A stretch of 64,000 nt of DNA from Pseudomonas kairouanensis (GTDB taxonomy: Bacteria; Pseudomonadota; Gammaproteobacteria; Pseudomonadales; Pseudomonadaceae): NCBI RefSeq assembly GCF_004682055.1, contig NZ_QUZU01000001.1:372001-436000 (forward strand). The letters run 5' to 3'. The position numbers were made by a program, and so were the translations under genes. Shown in pieces: positions 8,063 to 17,824 of the stretch (position 1 is the first letter of the stretch; the number at the start of each line of letters is the position of its first letter). The notes under the pieces are model-generated. The model saw only the letters and a program-made list of their open reading frames with translations. It made no database searches and had not been told where the DNA came from.

Positions 8063-11000
8063 TTGCTGTGGCAATATCTCCCGACCGGCGGTCGTGTCTG
8101 CTGAGGCCTCATAAGCCTCCAATTTGTGCAACACCTCGCGCGTCAAGTTGCTGGCCAGGGCGGCTTCGCTGGGCACCTCTTCGGTAAAACCCGCCGCCAG
8201 GATGCGCTCGTAAGCTTCGCTGCTCATTGGCTGGCCGCTGAGCACTTCGGCGTGGGGCACGTTCAGTGCGTCGGCCAGTTCCAGCAGGCGCGGCTTGAGG
8301 CGCTCGCGTTCGGCGGTGTCGGCGTTGGCCCATTGGTTCTGGGCGAACAGCAAATCGTCGAGGGGGTCGATCAGTTCGTTGGCGCGCGCCAGGCTGGCCT
8401 GGAACCGCGTCGCATGGGTGGTGCGCAGGTAGCGGTCCCAGAACGGCTGCCCCAGCATGCCCTGCACCAGCCCGTCACTGGCTTCGCCGCGCATGACCGT
8501 GTCGAATGCGCTGTTGAGGTGGATGGGGCTGACATCGGCGGTGCTGCGATAGTGCATGTAGGGCGCGACCCATGGCAGTTTCAGGCGGGTTTTCAAACCG
8601 GTGTGATAAGCCAGGTACACCTCCACTTCATCCACCGTGCCCGGCACACCGTCAATCACCTCGGTGCTGAAACGCAGGCCCTGGCCGCCATCTTCCCGGG
8701 GTTTGATGCGCTGGCGGATGTCGGCCTGGGCGGCGCGGTTCAGGCGGTCCAGGCGCGACTTGCCCCGCGCCAGGTGGGCCAGTTTCAACTCCCGCAGGGC
8801 GCCGCGCAGGTCGCGGTCGATCTCCACCAACTGCACCTCCAGGCCCATCGCATTGAAGATATGCGCCCCGGCATCGGCGCAGGTCACCGGGTTGCTTGCC
8901 ATTTGAAACAGCCGCGCTCGCAGGTCGCTGTCGGCTTCCATGGTCAGCAACATGCGCCAGACTTTGTCGGTCAGGTCGCCGCGGCTTTGCTCGTACTGCG
9001 CGGCGTCCTGAGCCTCTTCAAAAAACGCTGAGGGTTCCAGGCTTTTGATGACCTCGAAAAAGCCTTGGGAGCCGTGTTCGGCCTCAACATCGTTCCACAG
9101 CGCCTGCATCCAGGGGCGGTGGTGGGGCTCTTCCTGTTCCAGCCAGAACCCGGCATCGCCTCTGGGTGGGTAGCTGCGATAAGGGTCCAGGCCGGCTTCC
9201 AGGCGATAACTCACCAGACGCTGTTCGGCTTCTGCACTCAAGTGGTTACGGTCCAGGCGCGCCCGTGCGAGCAGTTCGGCTTCGGGTTGCCATGGCAAAA
9301 ACTGCGGCAGGCTGTTGATCGCGGTGTTTTGCACATCCAGGTAAAACCCCCAAGGCCTGGATCGCTCGAACAGGCCAGTAGGCCAATCGTTGATCGCGGT
9401 GTTACGCAGGGACAGGGCTTCCAGGTGCGGCCAGCGTGCCACATCCGGCGACTGCGTCAGTTGGCGGTTGTACGCCAGGGACAACTGGCGCAAATGGGTC
9501 AGGCCACTGATTTTTTCCAGGTTGTCGGCGTGCCATAGAATCGGGTTGCTCTCCAGGCTCAGATGAGTGAGCGAGGTCATGCGCGTGAAGGCCGTGGGCA
9601 CCTGGCTCAATTGATTGTTGCGCAGGTTCAGGCTGATCAGTTGCGGGAAGCTGTCGAGAAAGCGCATGTCGCTGTTGAGCAGTTGGGCATCGATCAATTC
9701 CATGTGCAGCACATGCTTGAAGTTGGCGCGCAGGCGCAGGTTGTCGAGCAGACCGGTCAGCCGCACGCCTTGCAGGTTCAGACGGATGCCGGTTTCGTCG
9801 GCGTCGAGGTTTTCTTCCCAGGTGCGCAGCAGGGCCTTGGCCAGGTAAGCACGCTGATGACCTGGGCCTGGGGGCTCGTCCATAGGGGCGGCGTTGATCC
9901 AGTTGCTGAGATCCGCCTGCAACTCGGTTTTTTCGATTTCTCGGGCTTCGAAGCGTTGCCGTTGCAGTGGGTCTTCCAGCGTGGTCAGGTAGGTGGCTAT
10001 CACCTCTGGTTCGGCGTAGGGGTACAAGGCCTTGACTCGCTGTTCAAGGGTGCCGGGGAACAGGCGGCTGCTCCAGTGTTGTACACCGTGCATGGGTTTT
10101 TGCAGCAGATGCTGCGTGTGCAGGCGTGGTTTGCTGGGTGGCTCTGCCAGCACAGTACGTCGCGCATCGGTACTGCGCAGGTTGTCCATCACCCAGGCCT
10201 TGAGGGCAGGACCATTGGCAAAGGCGTTGCGTTTGGCCGCAGCCAAGGCTTGGTGCAGGGCCGCGAAAAAATCCATGGCAGGTTGCAGGCGATGCAGTTG
10301 GTCATCGTATAGCGCGTAGAGCCCATCGGTTTTCAGCAGCAGCCGTTGCCGGCTTGCCAGCTCTGGCCCGGCACTGGCGCGCAGGGTGGCAATGGGGGTG
10401 TTCTGGCGGATCTCAATGCGGCTGTCGGCCAGGTTGTCGCTGAATACGCGCAGGGTGTCGAGCACCATTTGTTCGGTGGCCGGGCCAAACAAGTGAGGGT
10501 GGTAAAAACCCTGGTAAGCATGGGCACCATGGGCTTGCACCTGCAGTTCACGGGCGATGGTTTTCAGGCGCAGGGGCACGCGCTTTTCGCTGTCCATGAT
10601 CGCCAGTTCGTCCGCCCGCGCCTGGGCGACAACGTGCTCTGCGAGACTTTTCGGCAGGCCGGGGCAGGCTTGGCGCACGCGCAGGGCGTGCTCGCTGGTG
10701 AGGTCTTCGCTGTGGCGGTAAAGGTAGGCGAACAACGAACCCTGACGCTGGGCGAGTTGATCGGCCATGCGATTGCGCAGGGCTTCAGTCTGCGCCGCGC
10801 GGCCTTCGGGCAGGGTGCCGAGCAGGGTGGTCAACGGCTGCTCGTCGAGGAAGTCCACCAGGCGCTCCGGCAGCCGGCCCAGGTTCAGGTCGTCGCGGCT
10901 GATGGCCAGGGTATGGGGCGCGTCTGGTTCGCCAAAACGTAGGTGCTCGCCGCTCAGGTTGCTGCTTTCAAACACCAGTATCGCGTGACCCTCGGGCCAG

Positions 11001-12898
11001 CCCGGCAGCTCGCGGGCGATGTGTGGGCTCCAGTAGGTGTCGTGGTCCACCGGTTCGCCGGCCCGCAGTTTCTGCGGTAACTCGGCGGCTTGCTGCTGCA
11101 GGCGAGTGCGTTTGAGGGTGTCGTCCAGCAGCGGTGCCGGTTGGTCGTCGGCCTGAACAGCGCGCAAGCGGTCATGGTCGAGTCCGCTGGTGCGCAGAAT
11201 CTGTTCGTGTGCTGTTGTATCGAACGGTCCTAATGCCTGCAGGCGGCGCTGGTCATCCCAAGCGCGTGGTCCGTCATTGTGGCGGATGGGGGGAGCGTAC
11301 GCGTCGGCGCGGTTGGGGTGCTGGATGCGGTGTTCACCGCTGGCGGCGTCGAATGTGAGCGCGTAGTTCGCACCGTCCAGCGGCAGGATTTTTTGCCCGC
11401 CGTGGCTATGTAACCCCAGGGCATCGGCACGGGAATCGGCGGGCAGTTGCAGCGCTTGCTGGTAGGGGCGCGGGTCGGGGTGCCACAGGCGCGTCCTGCC
11501 ATTGACCTCGACCGCGTGCAGGCCGTTGACGAACGCCGATTGTGCCAACTGGCCGCCGACACCAAACGCAGCCAGTTGCACCACGTCACCGACCACCCCC
11601 ACAAAGTGCCCGGCCGCTTCCAGTGCCTGGCCTTCGGCAAGGTCGACCACGCCTTCCACCAGTTCATCCAGCAGTTGGTAGGCGGTGTAGGCCAGCATCA
11701 CTTCACCCAGCAACGGCACAAACGGAGTGATGACCAGCAGCGCCACGTTCAGCACGCCCTCCAGGGTTTGACTGAGCGAATCCCACCAGGCCCAACGTGC
11801 ACGGCGGTCGGCATCGGCGGTGGAGACGGCAAGGGCGCGGCCATCGTTGAGGATTTTATTCAACGCCGCCTGGTAGAGCTGTGGCCATAAGTCGCCGTCG
11901 ATACGCACGGCGGAAAAAGTCGGGCGCTGTTGCAGGCTGCCAAAAAAAGTCGCGCGTTGTGGATGGTCGACAAATTGGCTGAAAAACTGGCGATAGGCAG
12001 GGGCTTTCAAACGTTCCACCAGCGCCGTTCGCAATGCTTGGGTGCTGGCAAACGTCTGGATCGCGCCGTTGGGGTCGTGAGGGATATACACCACCACCGG
12101 CACCACGGTGCTGGCCTGGTCCAGGTCGGCAGCAATCATCAGGATGCCGGTCAGCAGCGTGTCTTGCATGCCCAACCGGTAAAACTGCATCACACCCCGT
12201 TCACCTTTTACAGTGCGCTGCAGCAGGTGAAAGGTGGACGGCGGGATATCACCCTGCAGCAAGGCCAGGTGCGACGCGTTGTCGAGGGCAGCCTGCTGGC
12301 TGGCAATCACCTCGGACTGCAGGCCAGGCGCATCTAGCAGGTGTTGTTGCAAGTGCCGCGCATACTGCGCACCCAGGTCCAGTTCGCGGCACAGGCTGAC
12401 GAACTGCGCGATGCTCATGTGCTCTTTGTGCGCCTCGATCATGAAGTGGCCGCGTGCATCCGGTCGGGTGATGTAGCTGGAGCTGTCGGTGAAGGTTTCG
12501 TCGCTGGCGAAGTTTTGCAGCGCCGCCTCCAGCAGCGACAGGGTGCGGCTGGTGCTGCCCTTGAGCAGCGTGCCCTTGGCGATCACCAAAAACAGATGCG
12601 TGGCACGCACATCCAGGTCGAGCCCGTAGCGTTGCTGCAGTGCACGGGTGAGCAAGGGCGCCGCGAACGCGTGCAGGTCTTGCAGTTGTGCGAGGCGTTT
12701 GTCGACGTTGTTTTGTGCGCGCCAGGCTCGCGCGTTGGCGGCCTTGATGGGGGCGTGGTCCTGGTCGGCGGTGCGCAACAGGGTGGGCAGGCGTGTCAGC
12801 GGTACCTGGCTCAACGCCTGTGCCCGAGGCCAGGTGGTGGCGTGCAGCCAGTCGGGCAGGTTGCGTTGGATCAGCGGGTAGTGCGGGCCTTTAGGCAT
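8060..12898 (-). CDS. Giant LRR protein with NEL-type E3 ubiquitin ligase domain
   Basis: A 1612-residue multidomain effector-like protein. Residues about 30-600 resemble the dermonecrotic-toxin/DUF6543 N-terminal region of Pseudomonas, with a hydrophobic stretch at about 376-420 (VALLVITPFVPLLGEVMLAY). A module containing ELPGWPEGHAILVFE (about 630) and VPLRLKTIARELQ follows. Leucine-rich repeats span about 1066-1236 (LISLNLRNNQLSQVP, LTHLSLESNP, LRQLSLAYNRQL). The NEL domain follows with the active-site CxD motif, Cys1340-Ala-Asp1342, in NPVTCADAGAHIF. NEL ligases such as IpaH and SspH transfer host ubiquitin, so the target is probably eukaryotic. No secretion signal or chaperone gene is seen; a second NEL gene lies 5 kb away. 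The start is next to a hairpin that holds the ribosome binding site. Confidence 0.9.
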   Translation of the reverse strand: MPKGPHYPLIQRNLPDWLHATTWPRAQALSQVPLTRLPTLLRTADQDHAPIKAANARAWRAQNNVDKRLAQLQDLHAFAAPLLTRALQQRYGLDLDVRATHLFLVIAKGTLLKGSTSRTLSLLEAALQNFASDETFTDSSSYITRPDARGHFMIEAHKEHMSIAQFVSLCRELDLGAQYARHLQQHLLDAPGLQSEVIASQQAALDNASHLALLQGDIPPSTFHLLQRTVKGERGVMQFYRLGMQDTLLTGILMIAADLDQASTVVPVVVYIPHDPNGAIQTFASTQALRTALVERLKAPAYRQFFSQFVDHPQRATFFGSLQQRPTFSAVRIDGDLWPQLYQAALNKILNDGRALAVSTADADRRARWAWWDSLSQTLEGVLNVALLVITPFVPLLGEVMLAYTAYQLLDELVEGVVDLAEGQALEAAGHFVGVVGDVVQLAAFGVGGQLAQSAFVNGLHAVEVNGRTRLWHPDPRPYQQALQLPADSRADALGLHSHGGQKILPLDGANYALTFDAASGEHRIQHPNRADAYAPPIRHNDGPRAWDDQRRLQALGPFDTTAHEQILRTSGLDHDRLRAVQADDQPAPLLDDTLKRTRLQQQAAELPQKLRAGEPVDHDTYWSPHIARELPGWPEGHAILVFESSNLSGEHLRFGEPDAPHTLAISRDDLNLGRLPERLVDFLDEQPLTTLLGTLPEGRAAQTEALRNRMADQLAQRQGSLFAYLYRHSEDLTSEHALRVRQACPGLPKSLAEHVVAQARADELAIMDSEKRVPLRLKTIARELQVQAHGAHAYQGFYHPHLFGPATEQMVLDTLRVFSDNLADSRIEIRQNTPIATLRASAGPELASRQRLLLKTDGLYALYDDQLHRLQPAMDFFAALHQALAAAKRNAFANGPALKAWVMDNLRSTDARRTVLAEPPSKPRLHTQHLLQKPMHGVQHWSSRLFPGTLEQRVKALYPYAEPEVIATYLTTLEDPLQRQRFEAREIEKTELQADLSNWINAAPMDEPPGPGHQRAYLAKALLRTWEENLDADETGIRLNLQGVRLTGLLDNLRLRANFKHVLHMELIDAQLLNSDMRFLDSFPQLISLNLRNNQLSQVPTAFTRMTSLTHLSLESNPILWHADNLEKISGLTHLRQLSLAYNRQLTQSPDVARWPHLEALSLRNTAINDWPTGLFERSRPWGFYLDVQNTAINSLPQFLPWQPEAELLARARLDRNHLSAEAEQRLVSYRLEAGLDPYRSYPPRGDAGFWLEQEEPHHRPWMQALWNDVEAEHGSQGFFEVIKSLEPSAFFEEAQDAAQYEQSRGDLTDKVWRMLLTMEADSDLRARLFQMASNPVTCADAGAHIFNAMGLEVQLVEIDRDLRGALRELKLAHLARGKSRLDRLNRAAQADIRQRIKPREDGGQGLRFSTEVIDGVPGTVDEVEVYLAYHTGLKTRLKLPWVAPYMHYRSTADVSPIHLNSAFDTVMRGEASDGLVQGMLGQPFWDRYLRTTHATRFQASLARANELIDPLDDLLFAQNQWANADTAERERLKPRLLELADALNVPHAEVLSGQPMSSEAYERILAAGFTEEVPSEAALASNLTREVLHKLEAYEASADTTAGREILPQQ

Positions 12899-12902
12899 GG
12901 CG

Positions 12903-12931
12903 GATGACCTTGAATCGGGGACAAGGTCATC
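12903..12931 (-). promoter_or_regulatory. Leader hairpin sequestering the SD of the first NEL gene
   Basis: Read on the minus strand, GATGACCTTG and CAAGGTCATC form a perfect 10-bp stem with a 9-base loop, ending 4 bases before the ATG. The only Shine-Dalgarno candidate (AAGG, 9 bases before the ATG) is inside the 3' arm. Confidence 0.65.
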
Positions 12932-12996
12932 AGCCTAGGGACGGTGGATCTATTGCTGGGATTAGATAATTAGACCTTCACAGAGGCCCCCCGGCG

Positions 12997-15900
12997 CTAG
13001 TTATCGGAACCTGCCCCGGCAACAGGTAAGGCCGTGGGCAGGCATTGGGTCTGTTCACCCGGCTGCAGGTAGGGCAACAGGATCGGCGCCATGCCCTTGA
13101 GAACCTGCACCGGCAGTGCCGACGTGAAGGTGAAGTGTTCTGCGGACTGCCCAGGTACGAAGGCTGTCAGTGTGCCGAAGTGGTGCTCGCCCAGATAAAA
13201 CACAAAGGTGGCGGTCCGGTTGATGGATTTGGAACTGAGGATCCGTCCGCCCGCGCCAATGGCTTCGATGCGATTGTCACCGGTGCCGGTCTTGCCGCCC
13301 ATGGCCAGCGGTGTGCCGTCGGCCAGTTTGAAACTGCCGGCCACCCGTTTGGCGGTACCGGCATCCACCACTTGCGACAGAGCGCCGCGCAAGGCTCTGG
13401 CCACTTCCACCGGGAGCACTTGCTTGCCCGGCGTGGGGTCGTTGACCACCTGGGTTTCATAGGGCGTATCGGCGGCAAAATGCAGGCTGTCGATGCGCAA
13501 CACCCGAGGGCGTACGCCGTCGTTGAGGATGATCCCCATCAGCTCCGCCAGCGCGGCGGGGCGGTCGCCCGAGCTGCCGATGGCGGTGGCCAGTGACGGC
13601 ACCAGGTGGTCGAACGGGTAGCCCACGGCTTGCCAGCGCTGATGAATATCCAGGAATGCCTCGATCTCCAGCATGGTGCGGATGCGGCTGTCCCGCGCGC
13701 TTTGATGTCGGCTCTTGAACAGCCAGCTGTAGACCTCCTGGCGTTCGAACTGGCTGGCCTTGACCGCCTCGCTGAAGGTGGCGTCGGGATGGTTGAGCAG
13801 GTAGCCCAGCAGCCACAGGTCCAGCGGATGCACCTTGGCGATATAGCCCTGGTCGGGCAGGTCGTAAGTGCCGGGGCCATACGCCGTGTAGAGTTTTTCC
13901 AGGCGCTCGTCGGTGAGTTTTTCGTTGCTCTTGGACCCGGTCAGGTGGGCGCGTACGAAGCGATTGAAACTGTCCTGGCTGGCATTGGGCAGCAGGTAGC
14001 GGTGTACGGCCGCGAGGCGAATCGGCGTGGGCCGCAGGCTGTCGAGGAAGGTTTCCAGGCGCGCCTGGGTGTCTTTCTTCTGGTACTTCTTCCAGAATTT
14101 GCGCAGGAACGTCGTTCCTTCACGGTCGGCGAACCCGGCGAGGTATTCCTGGCGACGCGGGTCGCTGTCGTCCTTGAGCAGTTCGGCGCTGTTGTTTTCC
14201 CCAGAGTAGGTGACATAGCGCACCACATCGCGCATCAGGCGAATGAACGGCAGGTTGATGGACTCGCGCAGGGCATCGCGCAGGGTAGGGCTGCGGCCGT
14301 TGTCCTGGCTGCGAAAGTTGTGAAAGGTGTGCAGGCCGCCGCCGGTAAAAAAACGCTCGCCGGGGCTGGCCGAATAGGTGCGGTCGAGCGCCGCGTCGAG
14401 CATTTTCGCCAGGGAGGTGTCCGGGGCCTGAATCAGGTAGTCGAGGGCCCAGCGGCTCAGGCGGTCCTGGTCGTCCACCACGACTTTTCTCAGCGCGGCG
14501 GGGGCTTGGGCGGCGTACTTGGCGTGCAGCTCGGTGATGATTTGCAGGTAGGTGGTGAGCACTCGCAATTTGGCTGTGGAGCCCAGTTCCAGCTTGCTGC
14601 CCTCGTTGATGTCAAAGGGCTGGTCGGTGTTGTCGGTTTGCACCCGCACCCGCGAACCGTCGGGGGTCAGCTCGAACAGGGTGAAGCTGTAGCGCACCTG
14701 CGCGGTGCTGGCAGGCGTGAGCAGGCGCTCGCCGAGCAGGCCGATCTGGCGCGCGTATTCCGGGTCGGCAAGGTGCTTGAGGTAGGCGCTGGCCTGGCCT
14801 TGCAGTTCGGCGTTCAGGGTTGAGGTGGCGGACAGGTCGAGGCGATCGAGGTCGTACAGCGGTCGGTCGAGCAGGGCGGCCAAGCGGCTGCGGGCCACGC
14901 TGATGCCTTTGTTGGTCTCGATGGGTTGCACGGTGGGTTGTTGCACCCAGTCGCGGTAAGTGACTGTGCTCGCCAGGGCGGCCTTGAGCAGTGCCGGTTC
15001 GATCACACCGTTCTGGGCCAGCAGGCGCAGGTGGCTGTCGGTGAGCTGCGCCAGTTCATTGCGACCCTTGGCCAGGTAATGGGACGGTCTACGCTGAGCG
15101 ATGATCAACGACAATACTTGGCGCAGGGCCAGGCCTTGCTCTGCGTTCACAGGGCCGCGCAGCGCCTGGTTGACCTGGTTGAAATCGGCGCCGTACCACA
15201 CCCGTAAACCTTCGGCCATGCCGTGCACTTCACCATGCCCGGGCACGGCCGACAGCGGCACGCTGTTGAGGTAGTCGCGCAGGATATTTTTGCGTGCAGG
15301 CAGGGTGTCGGGGCCGTCCTGGTAGGCGCGCACGGCGGCGGAAAACATCTGCCGCAGTTTCTCGCCGCCCGACAGGGTCAGGCCATCGGGCGAGTGGCGG
15401 TACTTTTCCAACTGGGTGGCCAGGGTACTGCCGCCGGCGCTCTGGCCCGGCAGGTGCAACAGCTTGGCCACTTGCGACCACGCGGCCTTGGCAAAACGCG
15501 GCCAGTCCACCGCCGGGTTGGCCTGGGGTTGGGCGGGGTCGAGCAGGTCGCGGTTTTCGATAAACAACAGGCTGTTGACCACCAGGGGGGGGATTGCGGC
15601 AAAGCTGTCGTACAGCTGTTGCGGGTAGTTGTATTGATAGAGCGGCACCGCACGGCAATCGGTGATGGATAGCCCCGCCTGGATCTTTTCCGCATAGGGC
15701 ACAAACAGGCCCTGGCTGCTGTAGTCCATCAGTTCGGGCGAGAAGCGCGCCTGGGCCTGGATCACATAACCGCGCTTGAGCAAGCGTGGCAGGAAGGTCC
15801 CCAGGTCGCTGTAGCCCAGGCGCCGATCGAATGGGCCCGCGCCGGGATACACCATGGCATCGCTGGCACCGGGCTGTACCTGGTAAGTGAGGTCGCGGGC

Positions 15901-16110
15901 CAGGCGGCTCAGTTCCTGGGCCTGCAGGCGTGAGGTGCGCATCTCTTTATTGGCCGCCAAACCCAAGGCAATCAGCGCGAGCAACACGATCAACCCGAAC
16001 AGCCGCAACCCGTAGCGAGGCCGGGGTTTGTGTTTGGGTAAAGGCGCTGGGTCCGAACTGCCTTGTACTTTCGCAGCCTTGCTCGATTCGGTTTGCCACA
16101 GTGCGCCCAT
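12997..16110 (-). CDS. Divergent class A penicillin-binding protein (GT51 + transpeptidase)
   Basis: A 1037-residue inner-membrane protein: cytoplasmic tail, one helix at about 35-55, then a GT51 glycosyltransferase region and a transpeptidase region. The GT51 motifs are altered: LLFIENRDLL (Glu185) instead of the usual EDRRF, and GGSTLATQLEKY instead of GGSTITQQLAKN. The transpeptidase keeps S511-T-A-K514 (SxxK), S617-I-N619 (SxN) and K940-T-G (KTG). It would polymerise and cross-link peptidoglycan in the periplasm. About 160 residues between the first two transpeptidase motifs and the long segment after SxN (charged, helical) are unusual. It lies between the two NEL genes in the same direction as the first, 98 bases upstream. 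Glycosyltransferase activity is the least certain part. Confidence 0.8.
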   Translation of the reverse strand: MGALWQTESSKAAKVQGSSDPAPLPKHKPRPRYGLRLFGLIVLLALIALGLAANKEMRTSRLQAQELSRLARDLTYQVQPGASDAMVYPGAGPFDRRLGYSDLGTFLPRLLKRGYVIQAQARFSPELMDYSSQGLFVPYAEKIQAGLSITDCRAVPLYQYNYPQQLYDSFAAIPPLVVNSLLFIENRDLLDPAQPQANPAVDWPRFAKAAWSQVAKLLHLPGQSAGGSTLATQLEKYRHSPDGLTLSGGEKLRQMFSAAVRAYQDGPDTLPARKNILRDYLNSVPLSAVPGHGEVHGMAEGLRVWYGADFNQVNQALRGPVNAEQGLALRQVLSLIIAQRRPSHYLAKGRNELAQLTDSHLRLLAQNGVIEPALLKAALASTVTYRDWVQQPTVQPIETNKGISVARSRLAALLDRPLYDLDRLDLSATSTLNAELQGQASAYLKHLADPEYARQIGLLGERLLTPASTAQVRYSFTLFELTPDGSRVRVQTDNTDQPFDINEGSKLELGSTAKLRVLTTYLQIITELHAKYAAQAPAALRKVVVDDQDRLSRWALDYLIQAPDTSLAKMLDAALDRTYSASPGERFFTGGGLHTFHNFRSQDNGRSPTLRDALRESINLPFIRLMRDVVRYVTYSGENNSAELLKDDSDPRRQEYLAGFADREGTTFLRKFWKKYQKKDTQARLETFLDSLRPTPIRLAAVHRYLLPNASQDSFNRFVRAHLTGSKSNEKLTDERLEKLYTAYGPGTYDLPDQGYIAKVHPLDLWLLGYLLNHPDATFSEAVKASQFERQEVYSWLFKSRHQSARDSRIRTMLEIEAFLDIHQRWQAVGYPFDHLVPSLATAIGSSGDRPAALAELMGIILNDGVRPRVLRIDSLHFAADTPYETQVVNDPTPGKQVLPVEVARALRGALSQVVDAGTAKRVAGSFKLADGTPLAMGGKTGTGDNRIEAIGAGGRILSSKSINRTATFVFYLGEHHFGTLTAFVPGQSAEHFTFTSALPVQVLKGMAPILLPYLQPGEQTQCLPTALPVAGAGSDN

Positions 16111-16283
16111 AGTCGATTGATCCCTGCACGCAGATTGATCGGACTTGCTGCAAGCTTAGTCGCTGGGGGCTGTTTGTGAGGGAATTCTGTTTTGTTTGTA
16201 GGATGTTTGCACAAGAGGCGTTGCGACGTTTCGTCGCGCAAGGTAGGTAATATGCTCCTGTAAAATCAGTTTTTATCGGGTGC

Positions 16284-16315
16284 TTTCACTAAATTGCCTC
16301 GTTTTTATAGTGAAA
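16284..16315. promoter_or_regulatory. Inverted repeat in the permease upstream region
   Basis: TTTCACTA and TAGTGAAA form 8-bp perfect arms 16 bases apart, in the 292-base gap between the divergent PBP and permease genes, 88 bases before the permease start. The spacing suits a promoter-overlapping operator, but no regulator can be named. Nothing else in the gap is convincing. Confidence 0.35.
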
Positions 16316-16402
16316 CGCCCTGACCCCGGCTTTTTATACTGCACGCCCCGCCCTGCTTGCCTATGGCGGACACTCCAATAACAAAATGAGGTTGTATCCC
16401 TT

Positions 16403-17821
16403 ATGCCAGTCGGCAACCCACTGCCCCATGGCGAGACCGCTCAAGGCGGCCCGCTCAAACGCGAACTCGGTGAACGGCACATTCGCCTCATGGCCCTCGG
16501 TGCCTGCATCGGTGTCGGTCTGTTCCTCGGCTCGGCCAAGGCCATCGAAATGGCCGGCCCGGCGATCATGCTGTCGTACATCATCGGCGGCCTGGCGATC
16601 CTGGTGATCATGCGCGCCCTCGGCGAGATGGCGGTGCACAACCCCGTCGCCGGCTCGTTCAGCCGCTATGCCCAGGATTACCTCGGCCCGTTGGCGGGCT
16701 TTCTCACGGGCTGGAACTACTGGTTCCTGTGGTTGGTGACCTGCGTTGCAGAGATCACCGCCGTCGCCGTGTACATGGGCGTGTGGTTTCCCGACACGCC
16801 ACGCTGGATCTGGGCCCTGGCGGCGTTGATCAGCATGGGTACCATCAACCTGATCGCGGTAAAAGCCTTCGGTGAGTTCGAGTTCTGGTTCGCGCTGATC
16901 AAGATCGTCACCATCATTGCGATGGTCATCGGCGGCGTGGGCATCATTGCATTCGGCTTTGGCAACGACGGCGTGGCGCTGGGTATTTCCAACCTATGGG
17001 CCCATGGCGGGTTCATGCCCAACGGTGTGCAGGGTGTATTGATGTCTCTGCAAATGGTGATGTTCGCCTACCTGGGCGTGGAGATGATCGGCCTCACCGC
17101 CGGTGAAGCACGCAACCCACAGAAGACCATTCCCAGCGCCATCGGCTCGGTGTTCTGGCGCATTCTGCTGTTCTACGTGGGAGCGTTGTTCGTGATTCTG
17201 TCGATCTACCCGTGGAATGAAATCGGCACCCAGGGCAGCCCGTTCGTGATGACCTTCGAGCGGCTGGGCATCAAGACCGCCGCCGGGATTATCAACTTCG
17301 TGGTGATTACCGCCGCGCTGTCTTCATGCAACGGCGGCATCTTCAGCACCGGGCGCATGCTCTACAGCCTGGCGCAGAACGGCCAGGCCCCGGCCACCTT
17401 CGGCACCACTTCCAGCAATGGCGTGCCGCGTAAGGCATTGCTGTTGTCGATCTTCGCCCTGTTGCTGGGCGTGCTGCTCAACTACCTGGTGCCGGATCAG
17501 GTGTTTGTGTGGGTCACCTCCATTGCCACCTTCGGTGCGATCTGGACCTGGCTGATGATCCTGCTGGCCCAGCTCAAGTTCCGCAAAGGCCTGAGCCCGG
17601 CCGAACAGGCAGGGCTCAAGTACCGCATGTGGCTGTATCCGGTCAGTTCCTACCTGGCCCTGGCATTCCTGGTGCTGGTGGTGGGCCTGATGGCGTATTT
17701 CCCGGATACCCGTGTGGCACTGTATGTGGGGCCTGCCTTCCTGGTGTTGCTGACGGTGCTGTTCTACGTCTTCAAGCTGCAACCGACCAACGCAGACCAG
17801 GTCGCCGCGCAATCGCTGTGA
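16403..17821 (+). CDS. Amino acid permease, APC superfamily (ProY-like)
   Basis: A 472-residue inner-membrane permease with twelve predicted helices. Family motifs: LGERHIRLMALGACIGVGLFLGSA at the N-terminus, GPAIMLSYIIGG, MRALGEMAVHNPVAGSFSRYA, and FAYLGVEMIGLTAGEARNPQKTIP. It would import an amino acid by proton symport. Overall similarity, including SIYPWNEIGTQGSPFVMTF, is closest to E. coli ProY and related His/Pro/aromatic carriers; the substrate cannot be fixed from sequence. Its stop is 3 bases from the end of the convergent second NEL gene, so the two transcripts must overlap. Confidence 0.85.
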   Translation: MPVGNPLPHGETAQGGPLKRELGERHIRLMALGACIGVGLFLGSAKAIEMAGPAIMLSYIIGGLAILVIMRALGEMAVHNPVAGSFSRYAQDYLGPLAGFLTGWNYWFLWLVTCVAEITAVAVYMGVWFPDTPRWIWALAALISMGTINLIAVKAFGEFEFWFALIKIVTIIAMVIGGVGIIAFGFGNDGVALGISNLWAHGGFMPNGVQGVLMSLQMVMFAYLGVEMIGLTAGEARNPQKTIPSAIGSVFWRILLFYVGALFVILSIYPWNEIGTQGSPFVMTFERLGIKTAAGIINFVVITAALSSCNGGIFSTGRMLYSLAQNGQAPATFGTTSSNGVPRKALLLSIFALLLGVLLNYLVPDQVFVWVTSIATFGAIWTWLMILLAQLKFRKGLSPAEQAGLKYRMWLYPVSSYLALAFLVLVVGLMAYFPDTRVALYVGPAFLVLLTVLFYVFKLQPTNADQVAAQSL

Positions 17822-17824
17822 GGC

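Noticed and set aside
12899..12996. hrp-box type promoter for type III effectors
   Set aside because: No GGAACC-N15/16-CCAC in the minus-strand upstream region of either NEL gene.
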